64,000 nt of DNA from Pogonophryne albipinna (lineage: Eukaryota; Chordata; Actinopteri; Perciformes; Artedidraconidae), in assembly GCA_028583405.1 (NCBI GenBank), contig CM053243.1, positions 34,685,420-34,749,419 on the forward strand, in the 5' to 3' direction. The translations under genes and the position numbers were made by a program. Below the pieces are notes generated by a model. The model was not told where the DNA came from. It did no database searches and saw nothing but the letters and a program-made list of their open reading frames with translations. Every line of letters starts with the position of its first letter. The stretch's first letter is position 1. Positions 13,076 through 25,860 of the stretch are shown here, in pieces.

Positions 13076-13256
13076 TGCAACGGTGTCGGGTTACAGACGT
13101 GCTCCCCTTGTCACCTCTCACTCTCACGTGTCAGCGGGGGGTGCGCGGAGAACTGCGCACAGCAGCTGAGGCCCTCTGGGCGGGGCCCCCTGCGCAAGGT
13201 GGGCCCCATGCAGCCTGCATGATTGGCCCGTAGGGAGGGGCGGCCCTGAAGGCAAG

Positions 13257-14150
13257 GCTATTCATCTATTGTGTGGGATAACAGGAAGTATCTTACCAAG
13301 CAATACTCAAGAGGTGAAAGCTTTCTGCTGGCTGTTATTGAAAACTGAACAACGGTCCGCCTTGACTCTGCAGTCAAACCAGCACAAAGGAATAAACGGC
13401 TCCCCACAGCAGACGATGGAAAAACCCACTGCTTCATGAACTGCTAAACTAATGCCTATCCTTAGTCTGTAATTTACAGTATATGTCAAAACTGCAGAAG
13501 AATTTCAATTTACTGTGCCACAGTCATACACAAGAAATAAAAGAGAAATATTACTTGCTTGCAGGATATATAGATGCCCCATTTTGAAGAGCATTTGAGG
13601 GGTAAAGGAAAACAAATTTCCCACCGCTTCAATGGAATTGTGACCTAGAAGCTCACTTGCACTTTGTCTCTATATCAGTTCTGCTGGCCATTGTATATGT
13701 GCCACATGAGAGCAAAAAAGGGAGTACAGCAGTTTGTCTTCAGTATTTGTGAGTCTGTGCTTACAAGAGCAGGATGAAAGAGCCCACACATGCATTGTAC
13801 ACATAAGCATAATAGTGTTTTGTTCCATCTCCCAGGGGACACTTGAACATGTTTATGCAGTGTTTAGGATGCTAATTGTTCAGGCTTTTGGAGTTCAAAG
13901 AGGTCAGAAACAAATGATCCATTTTGATGAGGCGTTGTTGTCATAGGCTGGAGGTGCCGTCTTTTCAGAGGATTAAGTGTTATTGTGCTAAAAACTAAAG
14001 AGTTTAGCTAAAACGTCATTAGGGAACATTTTTAATGAGAACTACAGGTGCTTTTATGATTTGTGGATCCATGCTTGGATAATATACTGGCTGATTTCCT
14101 TATTTTGTTATTGTAGAACCATTATGGCCAATTAGTACAAACATGAGTAC
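13257..14150. other. Intergenic, nothing recognised
   Basis: No gene, terminal repeat or RNA gene recognised between the outer hAT target duplication and the ACTGTAAA-rich stretch. Confidence 0.6.
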
Positions 14151-14430
14151 ACTGTAAAAAAGTCCGTGAAATTAACAGGGAAAAGCTGTAAAATCACGAC
14201 ATCAAAAAACTGTAAATAGAGAAACAATGAAGCAGTGTTTAATTTACAGTAATATTTCGGAAAGTACTGAACCAAACAAAACTGTTAAATTCACATTAAG
14301 AATTATGTTAAAATAATGATATTTCATTGTATAATTACAGATTACTGTGGTTTGAACACAGAAAAACTGTAATACATAAAACAATACAATACAGTTAAAA
14401 TTACAACATGACAGTGTTAAAATCATGTTT
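14151..14430. repeat. ACTGTAAA-rich stretch, possible transposon end
   Basis: Starts tacactgtaaaaaagtccg and repeats variants of ctgtaaa, ctgtaat and cagttaaaat many times. This looks like the end of a common fish DNA element, but I found no matching inverted end, so its limits are unknown. Confidence 0.4.
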
Positions 14431-14579
14431 TTTTAATATTTTTTTCATTCTTGAATATACTATAATATACTTACTTCTTATTTCTATTTGTTTAATACAT
14501 ATGTTTATTTTGAAATTGGAAATAACCCAGTACTGAGATATTCTTGGAAATTAAATGAGAATCCATAAAACAACTGGCG

Positions 14580-14960
14580 TTTGGATTCTGGGGCCGCCCG
14601 GCTATTTGGAGTGGAATGCAGCCCACGGCAGACAGCCCAAACAGTAATTGAACGCGCCACTACGTGTGGACGGGCCGTTACGTTCTTGTATTTTTTTTAA
14701 ATTGGGACAGCCTCTCGGCGGAAGTGACGCAAGCGGTCAACGAACGCAGCCTCCGAAGGAAACGGCCGCTGAACTGAGACACGCCTACTGAGCAGTAGAG
14801 TTTGTTTCTGTTATTTCATTGGACTATTTAATTATCGCGGGAGCAGCCACTTTTTGCAGGTTAACGGCTCGGTGCGCGGACAAGTCTATCTCAAGTCTGC
14901 CTGCCAAGGACCACGGAGCTGTGTGCACATGAGCGGAGGATCACATCTGTAGCACTGGTA
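14580..14960 (+). other. CpG-rich segment with splice-donor-like end
   Basis: A 380-bp GC- and CpG-rich island in AT-rich surroundings, ending gcactg|gtaagc, a good splice donor. It could be a promoter and first non-coding exon, either of a transposon or of a host gene. No ORF is evident and I cannot assign it. Confidence 0.35.
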
Positions 14961-14997
14961 AGCTAACCGTTTATTTTCTTCAAACTTCAATTATAAC

Positions 14998-15725
14998 CAG
15001 TGGTGTAGTGGGCGCGGGGGGTACGCCGTACCCCCACTTATTTGGAGCATGATCTTTTTTTTAATAGTCTAATAAATATAAAATCATCGCCAGTGTTATC
15101 AGTTGCAAGTGTGTATTTGTTGTAATAATGACAAAAACATAATACATTTCACAGTAATTATAATAAAAAATAAAAACGATTTCCTTAAAAAATTATGATT
15201 CACTCTCGTGACCCCGCGGCGAGCTGGGGGTGTGTCAGTGTGAGCCATGGTGTGAGCTCGCTCGCAGCTCGCAGCCCGCCGATTTTGCGGCAGCTCTTTC
15301 CTTCAAGAACGCTAACGGAAAAGCTCTATAATGGCAGGCTAACATTTTTTACTTGACTTCTTTTCTAAAAAGAATATAATTCACTAGTAGAAAGAGGCTA
15401 GCAGCACCGAAGCTACAAGTGAAGCTGCTACTAGTACTACATCATCAGAAGAGCCGCCTAAAGACGTGGATAATGCTAGCACTAACGTTAACGTTAGCTG
15501 TGCTAGCAACGTTCCCCTGGCTAGCAGAGGTATGGACGGAGGAGATGTGGCGGAGGAAACAAGAGGCATACCCGTGGATAGACTGCAAAGCTGAGAAACT
15601 GGGCTGCAAATTTTGTTCATCCATCTCGGATTTATCCGTCTTCAAAACGCAAGGTGTGTGTGCCAATTATGGTTGGCTCAAGCCACAATTTATACACGTA
15701 ACCACAATCAGTCAAACTATTTAAA
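14998..15725 (+). mobile_element. Truncated hAT fragment (same family as 38444)
   Basis: Begins cagtggtgtagtgggcg followed by the gtacgccgtaccccc palindrome. It matches the inverse of the right end of the hAT at 38444-39685 through to the transposase-like region. The other end is missing, so the right boundary is approximate. It lacks the long CA microsatellite present in the 38-kb copy at the equivalent point (aaggtgtgtgtgcc, about 15652). Confidence 0.75.
15384..15724 (+). pseudogene. hAT transposase N-terminal region, frameshifted
   Basis: From 15527 the frame reads EVWTEEMWRRKQEAYPWID and then a Cys-containing segment (LGCKFCSS), like the TTF-type or KIAA1586-like domain of hAT transposases. 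The upstream Ser/Thr/Glu-rich part (about 15390-15520) is in another frame. Comparison with 39104-39287 shows 17 bases missing near 15525. The gene is also truncated on the right. Confidence 0.55.
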
Positions 15726-15914
15726 TGAACCTAAAATATTTAATCAGATAGCAAGTAGTCTGCAATGGGCTTAATAAGTAGGGTAACCTTTTCAAAACAC
15801 ACACACAAACACACACACACACGCACACATACAGACCGTCTTGCTCACAGATGAACACAATGTCTGTTTATAAGAGCAAAAGACTAAATAGATTTTAAGA
15901 TGTGTCTGAGTTGC

Positions 15915-17105
15915 TTAAAACCTGTTAAACCCCGTGCCTGTTTTTCAGGTTTCAGGCTCGAAAATGACATTCCCAGAACAAATGACCATATCTTCCCTTC
16001 TAAAAGGGTTAAATTAATAATCTTTTTTCTCAAAGTAATGATAAACCTGTGAGTTGGATGTAGAAAAGTCAGAATAAATATAGATGTTTTTTATTTTAAA
16101 GAAAATTCAGATTGAACATGGTAAAAAACTGTAAATTATAGTGTCCGTCCAAAATATATTTTGTACTTATATTGAAAACTAACCTTGGATGATGGGTTAG
16201 TAGACTAAAAGCTTTAGGAATCCAAAGTACAACATATAATAAGTACCCTGTATCAAGATTGATGCAAAACAAGTGATATTTGACCTTTTTAGACAGATTT
16301 AGCAAAAAAAAACCTCTTCTGGGGCCATTTGGGTGGATTTTCCATATCTCTGGCCCCCCTTGCTGGATTTTGACATGTGACATCTCTTTCTGACCGTCAG
16401 AGCCAATGGAATCGAGGGGAACTCCCACCTAGTCCTTATTTGGTAATGTGCGTGAGTTAGACTGCTGCATAGCCTAGACCGGAAGCAGCAGCCACTCTGG
16501 TGGCTACCATTAGCAGCTAACGTTTGCTTTGCGATTTTTTACATAAAAATTGAATTATGGATTATAAATGAAATCATTTTTTTTATACAGAGACGTTAAA
16601 AACCTATGGATTAACCGATTCAGCCGCGTTTTTTCTCGTTTTAATGCCATTGAACACGTCTTTTGATCAGATTGACAGCTACGGTGAGACGATCTCCCTA
16701 GAAGCTCCGTAAAGGTACGTGTTGTGATGTCTGTGTTTGCTTCCGCTGTCGCGAGTTTGGATGACTCAGTGATGATACTATATACCTAAATAATCTGTGG
16801 AATCTCAGCTTTAATCGGGTATCTTGTATGTGTAGCTACGATAAGTAATAAGGGTACTTTTATCTTGAGTTCTGTGCCACTGTCCGTTAGCGTTTTTCGC
16901 TAAGGGGTCATTTAGATGCTTCTTATGAGACTTGTGTTTTGTTTTGGTAAAAATGGTTTGTATCGTCAGTTAGCTGAGATTATTTCCGTTAATCTGGTAT
17001 AACACATTAATAGGTTCTTAAATATTAAGATCCCCTGAGACACAGTGTCGTGAAAAAACAACCCAGGGTCCCCGCCGACGGGGACCTTGGGGTTTAACAG
17101 GTTAA
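15915..17105 (-). mobile_element. piggyBac-family element B (1.19 kb, MITE-like)
   Basis: TTAA at 15915-15918 and 17102-17105. The left end reads aacctgttaaac and the right end gtttaacaggttaa. Both subterminal regions match element A: the gtttttcaggtttcaggctcg block on the left and the gagacacagtgtcgtgaaaa block plus GC hairpin on the right. No transposase exons are present. A 110-codon frame (16428-16096, minus) matches the equivalent frame in the other family members. Confidence 0.85.
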
Positions 17106-17657
17106 GTACCTACCACCATGGTCCCCCTCTCCAGTACTAAACTTCTCTGACATGAATAAAGTAGTGTGAGATATACTTGAGTTTTTGTGAGTTTCTCCAT
17201 CCTACTTTTCAAAGCAGTTCACCAGACCAGTTTTTTTTATATTGTTATCTAAAATTATTTCAGAAGGTTGCTTATGTTTAAGGACTCAAGTTGGTGTTCG
17301 AGAATTGACGTTCCTATATCATAGGAATACAAATTAATTGAATTTCACCAATTCTAATGTTATGAAAAAGGTAATTCTTATTCGTAAGTAAATGGTGTAT
17401 AATAGTTTATGTTAAAAAACAAAACAATCAGTGGGGGACACTTAACTTGACGAGTTAATAAAGCAGGAAGCATAATCTTAGTAAACCTGTACGTAGTAAG
17501 AAACAAACTTAGAAAAGAAAAGTGGATATCGAAATTCATAAGAATTGTTGCAATAGGACCTCTACAATGATATAAACACCAATGCACTCTATGCAAGAGT
17601 AAGTCTCTTGCTATTGTGTAAGAAGCACTTGAGACAATCTTGTCATTAACATTGAAT
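17106..17657. other. Intergenic, nothing recognised
   Basis: AT-rich sequence with no ORF, repeat end or RNA gene recognised. Confidence 0.55.
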
Positions 17658-18457
17658 TTAAAGGTCCCATGTCATGCTTTTCCGGTTATTACCCGTCCCC
17701 TTGTGTGTTATGAAGGTTTTTATGCATGTAAACGGTCTGCAGAGTCAAAACCCTCAAAGTACACCATGTAGCGAGTAAAACTCTAACACAGAAAATACCT
17801 CCCCAAAACGCCTCGTTGGAGATACGTCACTGTCCATTTGATTCTTCCGGGTACATCATGATGTCATGTCGTCCCCGGAACGAAATGGACCAATCCGTGG
17901 AGCCGTTACGTTACGTCCGCGGAGCCGTTACGTTAAGCCCCCGCTGATTGGTCCAAATTGACCAATCCACGGACTTCCTCACACACTCAGTGCAGGCAGC
18001 TCAGCTGATTTCTCCTCCCTGGCTGCAGGCTGATAACAGACAGTTGGGATCGTGGCGAAATTCTCTCTGCAGACCCATTCTTACAGCGTTTATCAACCTT
18101 TTTCTTACTCAATATCAAGCCACACTTATTGTTTTTACTTCGGCTGTGACTTTGTGTGTGCTCAGGATGAGTTTGGCTGTGTTTCGCTGTGTATCGCTAA
18201 ACAAGGAAATCACACCTCCACGGAGCTCAGCGAGATTCACAATGTCCCGACCATTCGGAGCACACTGGGCTCACAGGGAGGGGGGGGCAAGAGCTGCAAC
18301 GAGCCGTTTAGTGGAGAGAGTGAATACACATACTTTACAGAGATGCTGTATGCGAAACCAATGTGAGTTTGGAAAATTGCACAGTATAATTCTATTCTAG
18401 TAGACCTCAACAATGGAATTATGATCAGTGGAAATGGCCATGACATGGGACCTTTAA
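17658..18457. mobile_element. TTAA-flanked MITE, copy 1
   Basis: TTAA (17658-17661) then aggtcccatgtcatg, and at the right catgacatgggacct then TTAA (18454-18457). This TIR and target type fits Kolobok- or piggyBac-type short elements abundant in fish. The interior is GC-rich. A second copy lies inverted at 28768-29614. The ORFs inside it have no recognisable domain. Confidence 0.88.
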
Positions 18458-21400
18458 TATGGATGCCCTTTACGCCTGGTTGAAGATGGTACTTGATTCA
18501 TCAGTTTTTAATCAGGATTGTTTGGGAGACAATCGCTTCAGTGGCTCAATCACAACCCCTCTCACCCACCTCTTTCACAGGCTGCTGTCCATACTCTCTT
18601 TTTCTCTCCACTACCACATTAACACTGACCACATTGTGTGTCTCTTTGTATCGGATAACAGTGCAAGGTAATGTGGGCAGATTGAACAAGAGTAAGATTT
18701 CTCCCTCAGAAGAGGCTTTTTGTCTTCTTTCTTAATCTTACTCCGCGAGTCGTGCCCCAGTCTTCTTGGTTTACTTCATTAGTGATGCAGACGTACGGTG
18801 GAGGAGAATGGTGGAGTCTCTCATTGACTCTCCCTGCAGTCAAACACTCAGAGGTGGTATGTCTGTAGCAAGTCATAGAACCTGCTGAACCAACCTGAGT
18901 CCTGTTAACTCTGCAGCGATGATATCCTGTCTATCGATTAAGTTTCAGGAAACTCGCTCATGGCAAACAACTCTACAAGACACCCCACATGGGAATATCC
19001 TTTGCTCAAAACGTGTGTTGTGTTACTATCGGCACTTTTAAAGATTAAATCAACTTCTCCCCAGAAAGGTATTTTTTCTTTACTTGCTGGGGCAGGAAGG
19101 TTGAAGCCACCTGAGGGTAAGAAACACTCCAACATGTGCCTTAATCCTACACCAAAAGGCCTTTTATTTCTCTTGAACCGAGTCACCTTTCATTGAACAT
19201 AATCCCTAAATTCAGCTGACTCAGCATATAAACACGTTTGGGCCTGGCAATGCGGTAACACAAATCTAAAACCCTTTGGTCGGAGAAACAATGCTTACTT
19301 TTATACCTTGGCATTGACTAGGTTTTCTGTTCTTGAGTTCAAAGTCACAATGCTTCAAATGTCCTTTGATTTGGCTAAAAGAGTCACAGTCTTTTGTTAC
19401 CAAGTTGTATCTTTTGCAGATTTTGGTGTTGCATTTTGATAAGTAGTCCTGTTACAACTCCAAACAACCCATTGCATGGACATAACAGTGATTGCAGGTA
19501 GTTGTCTTCGCTTCTGTTTAGGATCACCCTTCTGTATGATCAAATTAGTGTACAAGCCAACTTGAGTGGTCAGAGCCCAGGACTGACAGGAGTGACATTT
19601 TCAGTCCTGTTGCAACCGGTCATTCTCTCTGTGAAGAGGGCACAGAAGGTCAAACTGACAATACCAATAGATTCAAAGTGTCACTATGAGGGGGAAAAAC
19701 CTGCTACATGCTGAGTGCCACTGGTAAAAAGCAATATAGGAGTTGTTTTATGTTATAAATCAGGGCTTTGTACTTGTCCCTAGGAAAGGAGTTCACTTCA
19801 GTGATTCAGATGATCAGCTTTTCTGCATCCATGAAAGGCAATGCCTGAACTCTGATTGGACCTTGAAAAAGGAAAGCGTGAAGTCAGCCAAGTCAGTCCA
19901 GTCAGCTTTTTCTATCAGCAGCCTTATCCTCAAATAAAGCATCAAACAATCTTTATTAATGTACTAGTGCTATCTTATATCTTTATGACCCTTAAGTGAA
20001 GATGCTTCCAATGTGCCAACAACAGAATGTTTTTATTGGATGTCCTTTTTGGTGTTAGGTCACTGTAGTGTTTGGAAAAGAAACAGCGATATCCCTGTTG
20101 GCAATGTTGTAGCATCCTCGCTCGCAGAGCAGTGTCCTGGGTTTCAACCTTGCCCTGGACATGACACTGCTGTGAGAAATGTTAAGGTTATTTAAGGAAG
20201 TGAAGGAGTATGTGAATACAGATAATGTTATAAAAACATTTCTTAAGAATGTATAGGTTGTAAACTTATATATACAATATCTCATAGCAGAACCCAGACT
20301 GAAACATTTCCTCATTCAAAACACATCTCCCAGGCAGCAGAGATTACATTTTGATAACCTTTACTGTATTGTTTCTCCACTATTGGGAGATATAATAAAT
20401 ACATTCAAACTATAATAATATGGACATTTTAATTATACAATTAATAAACAATTGAATGTAATTCTTATCAGCAAGGTCAGAAACTATTCAGCAATTCTAA
20501 AACAAAGAAAACGTAATAAGCGGCTTTCAGAATAAGGTAAAGTAGAACAGGGTTGTTGTTGTTGTTGTTGTTGTTAGACATGCAGTACACACCGGGCCAC
20601 TTTGATATTAGTCCTGGGATGACATTTTGTTTCTACCTTTAGCACTTGTCTGGGATCATCTATGTAAACTATTTATTTCCACATAAAATTATGCAGATGA
20701 ACTCCACGAGACCCTGGTTAGAGAATGATCGTGGGGCATTATTGCTACTCTGTTCTGCTTGCACAGAAGGGTTTGTGACACCTTCTGCTCCGTGGGACAC
20801 GTCAGTCTGGGTCAAATTGAACTGCCAGCTGGTTAGTTAGTGTTACTCTCCATAAAGTACCTTGCTATTCACACTGTTTTCCCCAAGTGACAAGTTTCAT
20901 ATTTTTTCAGTTTTAAAATAGATTATAATAAATGATGTCAGGCTTGCAAAACCTCTTTTAAAAGACACAGGCATGTGTTGGCTAAATCTAATTCCCCATT
21001 TGTTTGCCTTTTAACACTGGTAATGTCTTTAATATTCAGGGCTACTATTAAATGTCCACATCTCAACACCAATATGCCAGGGGAATGTTAACTGTCTGGA
21101 AATATGTCCCCCTATTATGAATAAAATAGAGTTAGGGTTAGGGGTTAGCTCAGCAGGACATTTATAAGCTCCCAGTAACAAGAGAAACATTTGCTCCTAT
21201 TTGTGTTTAGATAGGTGTTTTAGATTTAGGTGTGGACTATCATGTTTTTTATGCACTGTCATTTTCCAGGCCCACTGTATGTGCGAGATCTTCGGACAGC
21301 ATACTGAATATGTCAGAGCTGCATGAAAAACTAAAACCCGAAGGAGAGATACTGACAACATCTAAATAAAACAATATGAGTGGAAAAATCACCATAACTA

Positions 21401-23038
21401 TATTAACATATTCAATGATCTTTCTAGTCAAGCACAATCAAGGACACAGCTGCAGCTATTCTTTTGTGATACTCAATAGAAAACAGAATCTTATATTATT
21501 CAATTTTATATTCACTATGGGTCTTGATGATGGTAGGCATAACAATAATAGGCCTTTGTCTTGGCTGAGATTGATAAATGATGCACGCTATTGAAACACA
21601 GGCTTCTCTCTCGTGGATGAATACTAACATTGTTCATAACTCAGAGTAAATGACAATACATCTTGAAAGTGTTGTCTTGTGAAATGATATGCAGTCATTG
21701 GAATTCAAAGGAGACATGTGGGCAGGGATTTGGTTTGTGATGGCTGATGACAGCTTTCCGGATACAGTCTTCACCGTTAGTTAACGTTTGGCTGAAGGGG
21801 AGGTAGGAGTGGAGAACTGTCATGTCCACTGTTGCATGCTGTTTGTTATAAAACAGCCCTATTTTGGGAGTCTCTCTCTTCTCTTTGTTCTGTGTGTACC
21901 TTTCATATGAAGAGTTGAGGAAGAGAACCTGCATACATATCATCAATCAATCTTTATCCATAAAACTGAGTGAATTTTCTGTTTTAATTGGCATTACTAA
22001 AATATGTTATTCCAACGAAATTATAAAAATCATTTCTAAATTAAAGATTTCTTTGTTTGTTTTCGCAGCAAGCAAATCAAAAATGTACAGCTGCATGTGC
22101 ATTAGGACTATACATGTGTGTTTAGCATGCCTAAGATTACATACTATCATGATTGGAGTACAAATGCTGTATGAAATGTAACATAAAACACATACAGTTG
22201 ATTCGTTTTGTTGAATGTGCCCTGTGGATGAAGTTAAGATTGCATTTTTTAATTTGTGTTAGAGTAAAGTATTAGTATTGTATTTTCACTTGTATTTAAC
22301 TAGTGCCTTTACAATCTCCAGTTGTAAGCCAGGCCAGAGGCCACTCATTGTGTTAGTAAACATCAAGCCTCAATCATTTAAAAAAATATTTTCAAACATA
22401 TTCATTCACCAAATCATGCAGTGCAGGACTGGAGCTATAACTGCACAAAATCCCGCTCACTGACCTGAAACTCAGCTGAACGTTAGGTTTAGATCCCTAC
22501 TGAGTAAAACAAGAACATATATTTATTTTAGATTAAAGATCCCTTAAGCAAACTGAAAGCTGAACCTCTTATGTACAACACATATATTTTTGCATCTCAT
22601 AACGTTTAAACAAAATATTTGGTAAGATTTGGAAAATTCAAGAAATAAGAGGGAGGCATAGTGTGAGATAGACAGGCTTGAGCGACTCAAGCGGCCAGGG
22701 CTCACGTTGCAAATCACTGAGCATGCTCTGTTCCCTCACAGTGCTTGACCGGATCTCGTTTCATAAAGTATACACCAGCGAGTTGAGAATTTATTGGGTG
22801 AAGAATGAAGATACCATTTTGGAATGCATGACTTAAATAACTTACTCGATGAGTCCCTGCATGTTCGCTCTCAACTGACTAGGAGTTCAACTGAACTGTA
22901 AAATGAACGAAACAATACAGAGCCTCAATTGTGGAACATGGTTAAGACCTGTCCCAGATTTTGTTCTGCAAAGTAATCCAGAAGATTCACTAAACCTGCC
23001 CATTGGACCAGGGTTTTTAATGTGTACATCAGTGATGT
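18458..23038. other. Long intergenic stretch, (GTT)n only
   Basis: About 4.6 kb in which I recognise no gene or complete element. A (GTT)8 tract is at 20552-20575 and a short ttagggttagggg run is near 21132. Open frames are all under 110 codons without domain features. Confidence 0.55.
20552..20575. repeat. (GTT)8 microsatellite
   Basis: Eight perfect GTT units. Confidence 0.95.
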
Positions 23039-23613
23039 GCTGTTTACACGAGAACGCAAACGGTGGTATCTGCTACTTTTCTCTCTTTTTCACACAAGGC
23101 CGTAACGGAAACGCAGAAACGGACCCCGCAACAATAACGGGTCCCAAGGTGGATAGATCTACAAACGGAACGCTCTGGGGGGGGCAAACGGCTCTGTGTG
23201 TACGCCCTATAGGATCATTTCCTGATAACGATGAAGCCATAGCCCCGCCTCTCCCCACCTCTGCTGTTCACTGCTGTAGCATGGTCATAGCTACTGCTAC
23301 TGATGTTAGTGCAAAATCTACAGCTCATCTACCACTACCATCAGCAACAAGTGGACATGGAGAATTACATGAACTACATGTTGCTAAATCCACCGCGGGG
23401 CATAAACAGAAGGGCAACCATGGCAACCATGCTCGGGGGTCTTCTTCGCTGCTTTTGGTGTATTTTGTGGCGAAAGTACAGCGCCACTTACAGGCCCGGC
23501 ATATGTACTAAAGCGTCTCCAGCGCACCCGAGCGGTCTCGTGTGAATGGAAGACTTTTTTGATATCGTATTCGGTTCATTTGCGTTTCGTATGCGTTTGC
23601 GTGTAAATGGGTT
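23039..23613. mobile_element. Candidate MITE with imperfect inverted ends
   Basis: The left end gctgtttacacgagaacgca is mirrored by the right end tgcgtttgcgtgtaaatgggt; both contain tttacacg next to aacgcaaac. The interior is GC-rich compared with the flanks, and a 202-codon frame across it lacks any recognisable domain. No clear target duplication was found, so the superfamily is open. Confidence 0.45.
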
Positions 23614-25660
23614 CTGAGACTCATTCGCTGGCAAAACAAGATTTGTCATATGGATGCATCTTGACATTACGTCACCAAAACCAAAAGACATTGCGTTTAT
23701 TATGGAGATAAATGTTGAATACATATGCAATAGCAATTAGACGGATCAAGGATGAACTGGCAAAGGCAATATACTCTTTACAGATGATTCTTTAGAAGCT
23801 AAATGGTAGATTTGGGACCAAAGAGTTATTTTGTATGGTTTTGATCTCCCATGTAGTTTATGAATACAGCCGGTCTTGTGAGATATTTTGCTTTAAAATT
23901 GCTCAGTCAGTCAGAGATGAGCTTTGCCTCATAGATAGTCCCAGACCCACTGCATTGTCTGCTCGGGGCACAAATAATTCCCCCCAATGATGTCGGGTTT
24001 CCACTTTTGGCTCTATCTCAAGCCCTCATGTGATAATGTTGACCTTGAAGAGGGGCACTGGCCTATAGGGACATGCACACCATCTCTAAGGAGCAAGAAC
24101 AAAAATGAACAAATTGGCTCATGGTAAGGGTAACAGTAAGGGGAACCAATGGCTTACCAGTGAAGCACTTTGGCCAACCTAATGTGTGTGGGGAACAATA
24201 AGGGCAATTTGCCATCATATTGGGGCATCCACACGGAAGTGTCTCATTGGTCCAGACATATCGTCATTAAAGGACACTCAAACGAAAATATTGGTCTGAT
24301 TAAATAAAGAGCGTATATCCTTCACTTCCTTTTCTAAACAGCCTTTGTGCATTGTAGCACTTTTTAAAACATAAAGAGACGCTTAATGTACTGTAATGTT
24401 TTATCATTAATCATTTTGGATTCGATTTGAACACAAAGTAAAAAGATCCTTAGTTTTCTTGAATTGTTTCTATGAATAGTGTTTCGGTGTATTTATGGGT
24501 TATGGGTTTATAAGCAGATCAGTCAATTATTCCATGTCTTGGGTTTTTCTGCCAAAATACACTCTCATGTCTCCAAATCCACAAGAACTACGTTGGCGTC
24601 TGACGGGCGATAACACGAAGGTCCTCGTAAATCCTCCAACAGTCCAATGGACACTCTATGCCAAGAAACCAGACAACATTTTAGCTTTCGACAACAAATG
24701 TTTATGGTCAATGACAAAACCTACTAGTGGCAGTGATGAGCTATGACTGTTATCCGTTGAAAGCAAAAGTAGAGGTACTGTTTTAGAGCTGTGTTTGTAA
24801 AGGGAGAAGGTCAGAGGGATGGATGGGTCAACAGAATGTCAGACTTTAACAAGGGAGATCGCTGTTTGCTTCTTGATTTATTTTGACAGTCAACTTTTTC
24901 TTTCCTAGTCTTAACAAAGAATTCTAACAAAGATCCCCTAAACAAGGATTTTTTCCCCTTTTTCGGGACAAAACGTAACTAAGCCTGCTCTGCGAAGCCT
25001 TTTTAGAATTTTTATATTTTTACATCAGTGATTTGTGGAGACATTTTGGATGGCCCTGCCTGACAAATTATTGTCAGTGCCAAGCAGATAAAGATAGGTC
25101 AACCAGATCAGAAATTCTATGACATTGACATTCTGTGGGGCAATGACACATAACACACAGCCTACAGCTGAAGACGTATTGGTCCAGGAACTTGCAGATT
25201 GCCTGAACAGTACCTGAATGTTTGGGAAAAACTTCAAATGGGAATGAATAGATGGTTATGTTTTGTGATGTGTTGGTGCCTCTAAGGCCCGAGGACATAC
25301 TTTATAGAGGTATTGTTTTAAATGATGCTTTGATGTTATGGCCTAAGGGTTTCCTTACTTTTCAGGGCAGGCGGTTAAGGGCAAGATAGAGGGTACAAGT
25401 TGGACCCTTCAACACCAATAGTCCTGTTTTTAACTAGAAAACTTCAAAAAAATGGGTTTTGATATTGATATCCCAAACGTATTTTATCTCATCAATGTAA
25501 ATTGTTTGGTCGATGACATAACTCTATAGTGGCCGTAAGAGTTTGTTTAATGATAATGTAAAGAAATGCTCTCAACATTATATATTTAAGTTTATTTTAT
25601 TGTATTATTATTTAAATGTGGTTATTGGATCTTGGCTTTTAACTTTTAGCCATCTGTATG
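23614..25660. other. Intergenic, nothing recognised
   Basis: No gene, repeat end or RNA gene recognised in about 2 kb of AT-rich sequence. Confidence 0.55.
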
Positions 25661-25665
25661 TGAAT

Positions 25666-25860
25666 AGGCAAGGCAAGGCAAGGCAAGTTTATTTATATAG
25701 CACCTTTCAACACAAGGCAATTCAAGGTGCTTTACAAAAATGAAATTCAGACAAAGGCATTTAAAAACAGTAAAAGATAATAAAAGAAACAATAAAAGAG
25801 AAAATACATGAATAAAAAGTACATGAATAAAAAGTTACAGTGCAGTTTAAGATATGAATA
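25666..25860 (-). mobile_element. L2-type LINE or SINE 3' tail
   Basis: On the plus strand an (AGGCA)n run is followed by agtttatttatatagcacct and ggcaattcaaggtgctttac. The reverse complement (gtaaagcaccttgaattgcc ... gctatataaat) is the well-known 3' tail of fish L2-like LINEs and SINEs that borrow it. Only the tail is recognisable; the 5' limit is approximate. Confidence 0.7.

Larger units (their letters stand above)
7826..13248. mobile_element. hAT transposon (outer element of a nest)
   Basis: The ends are cagggccgcccct and its inverse aggggcggccctg, flanked by a perfect 8-bp duplication aaggcaag (7818-7825 and 13249-13256). An 8-bp target duplication and CAGGG-type ends define the hAT superfamily. 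Most of the length is a second hAT inserted at 7859-12097, so the outer element alone is about 1.2 kb. A remnant of a hAT-type transposase start is on the minus strand near 13018. It is non-autonomous. Confidence 0.9.

Noticed and set aside
17948..18400. 150-codon ORF
   Set aside because: Lies wholly inside a TTAA MITE, is not kept in the inverted copy, and shows no domain.
21131..21147. Telomere-like ttagggttagggg
   Set aside because: Only about two units; too short to call an interstitial telomere.
22903..23511. 202-codon ORF
   Set aside because: Mostly within the candidate MITE at 23039-23613; low-complexity Ala/His/Ser composition with no motif.
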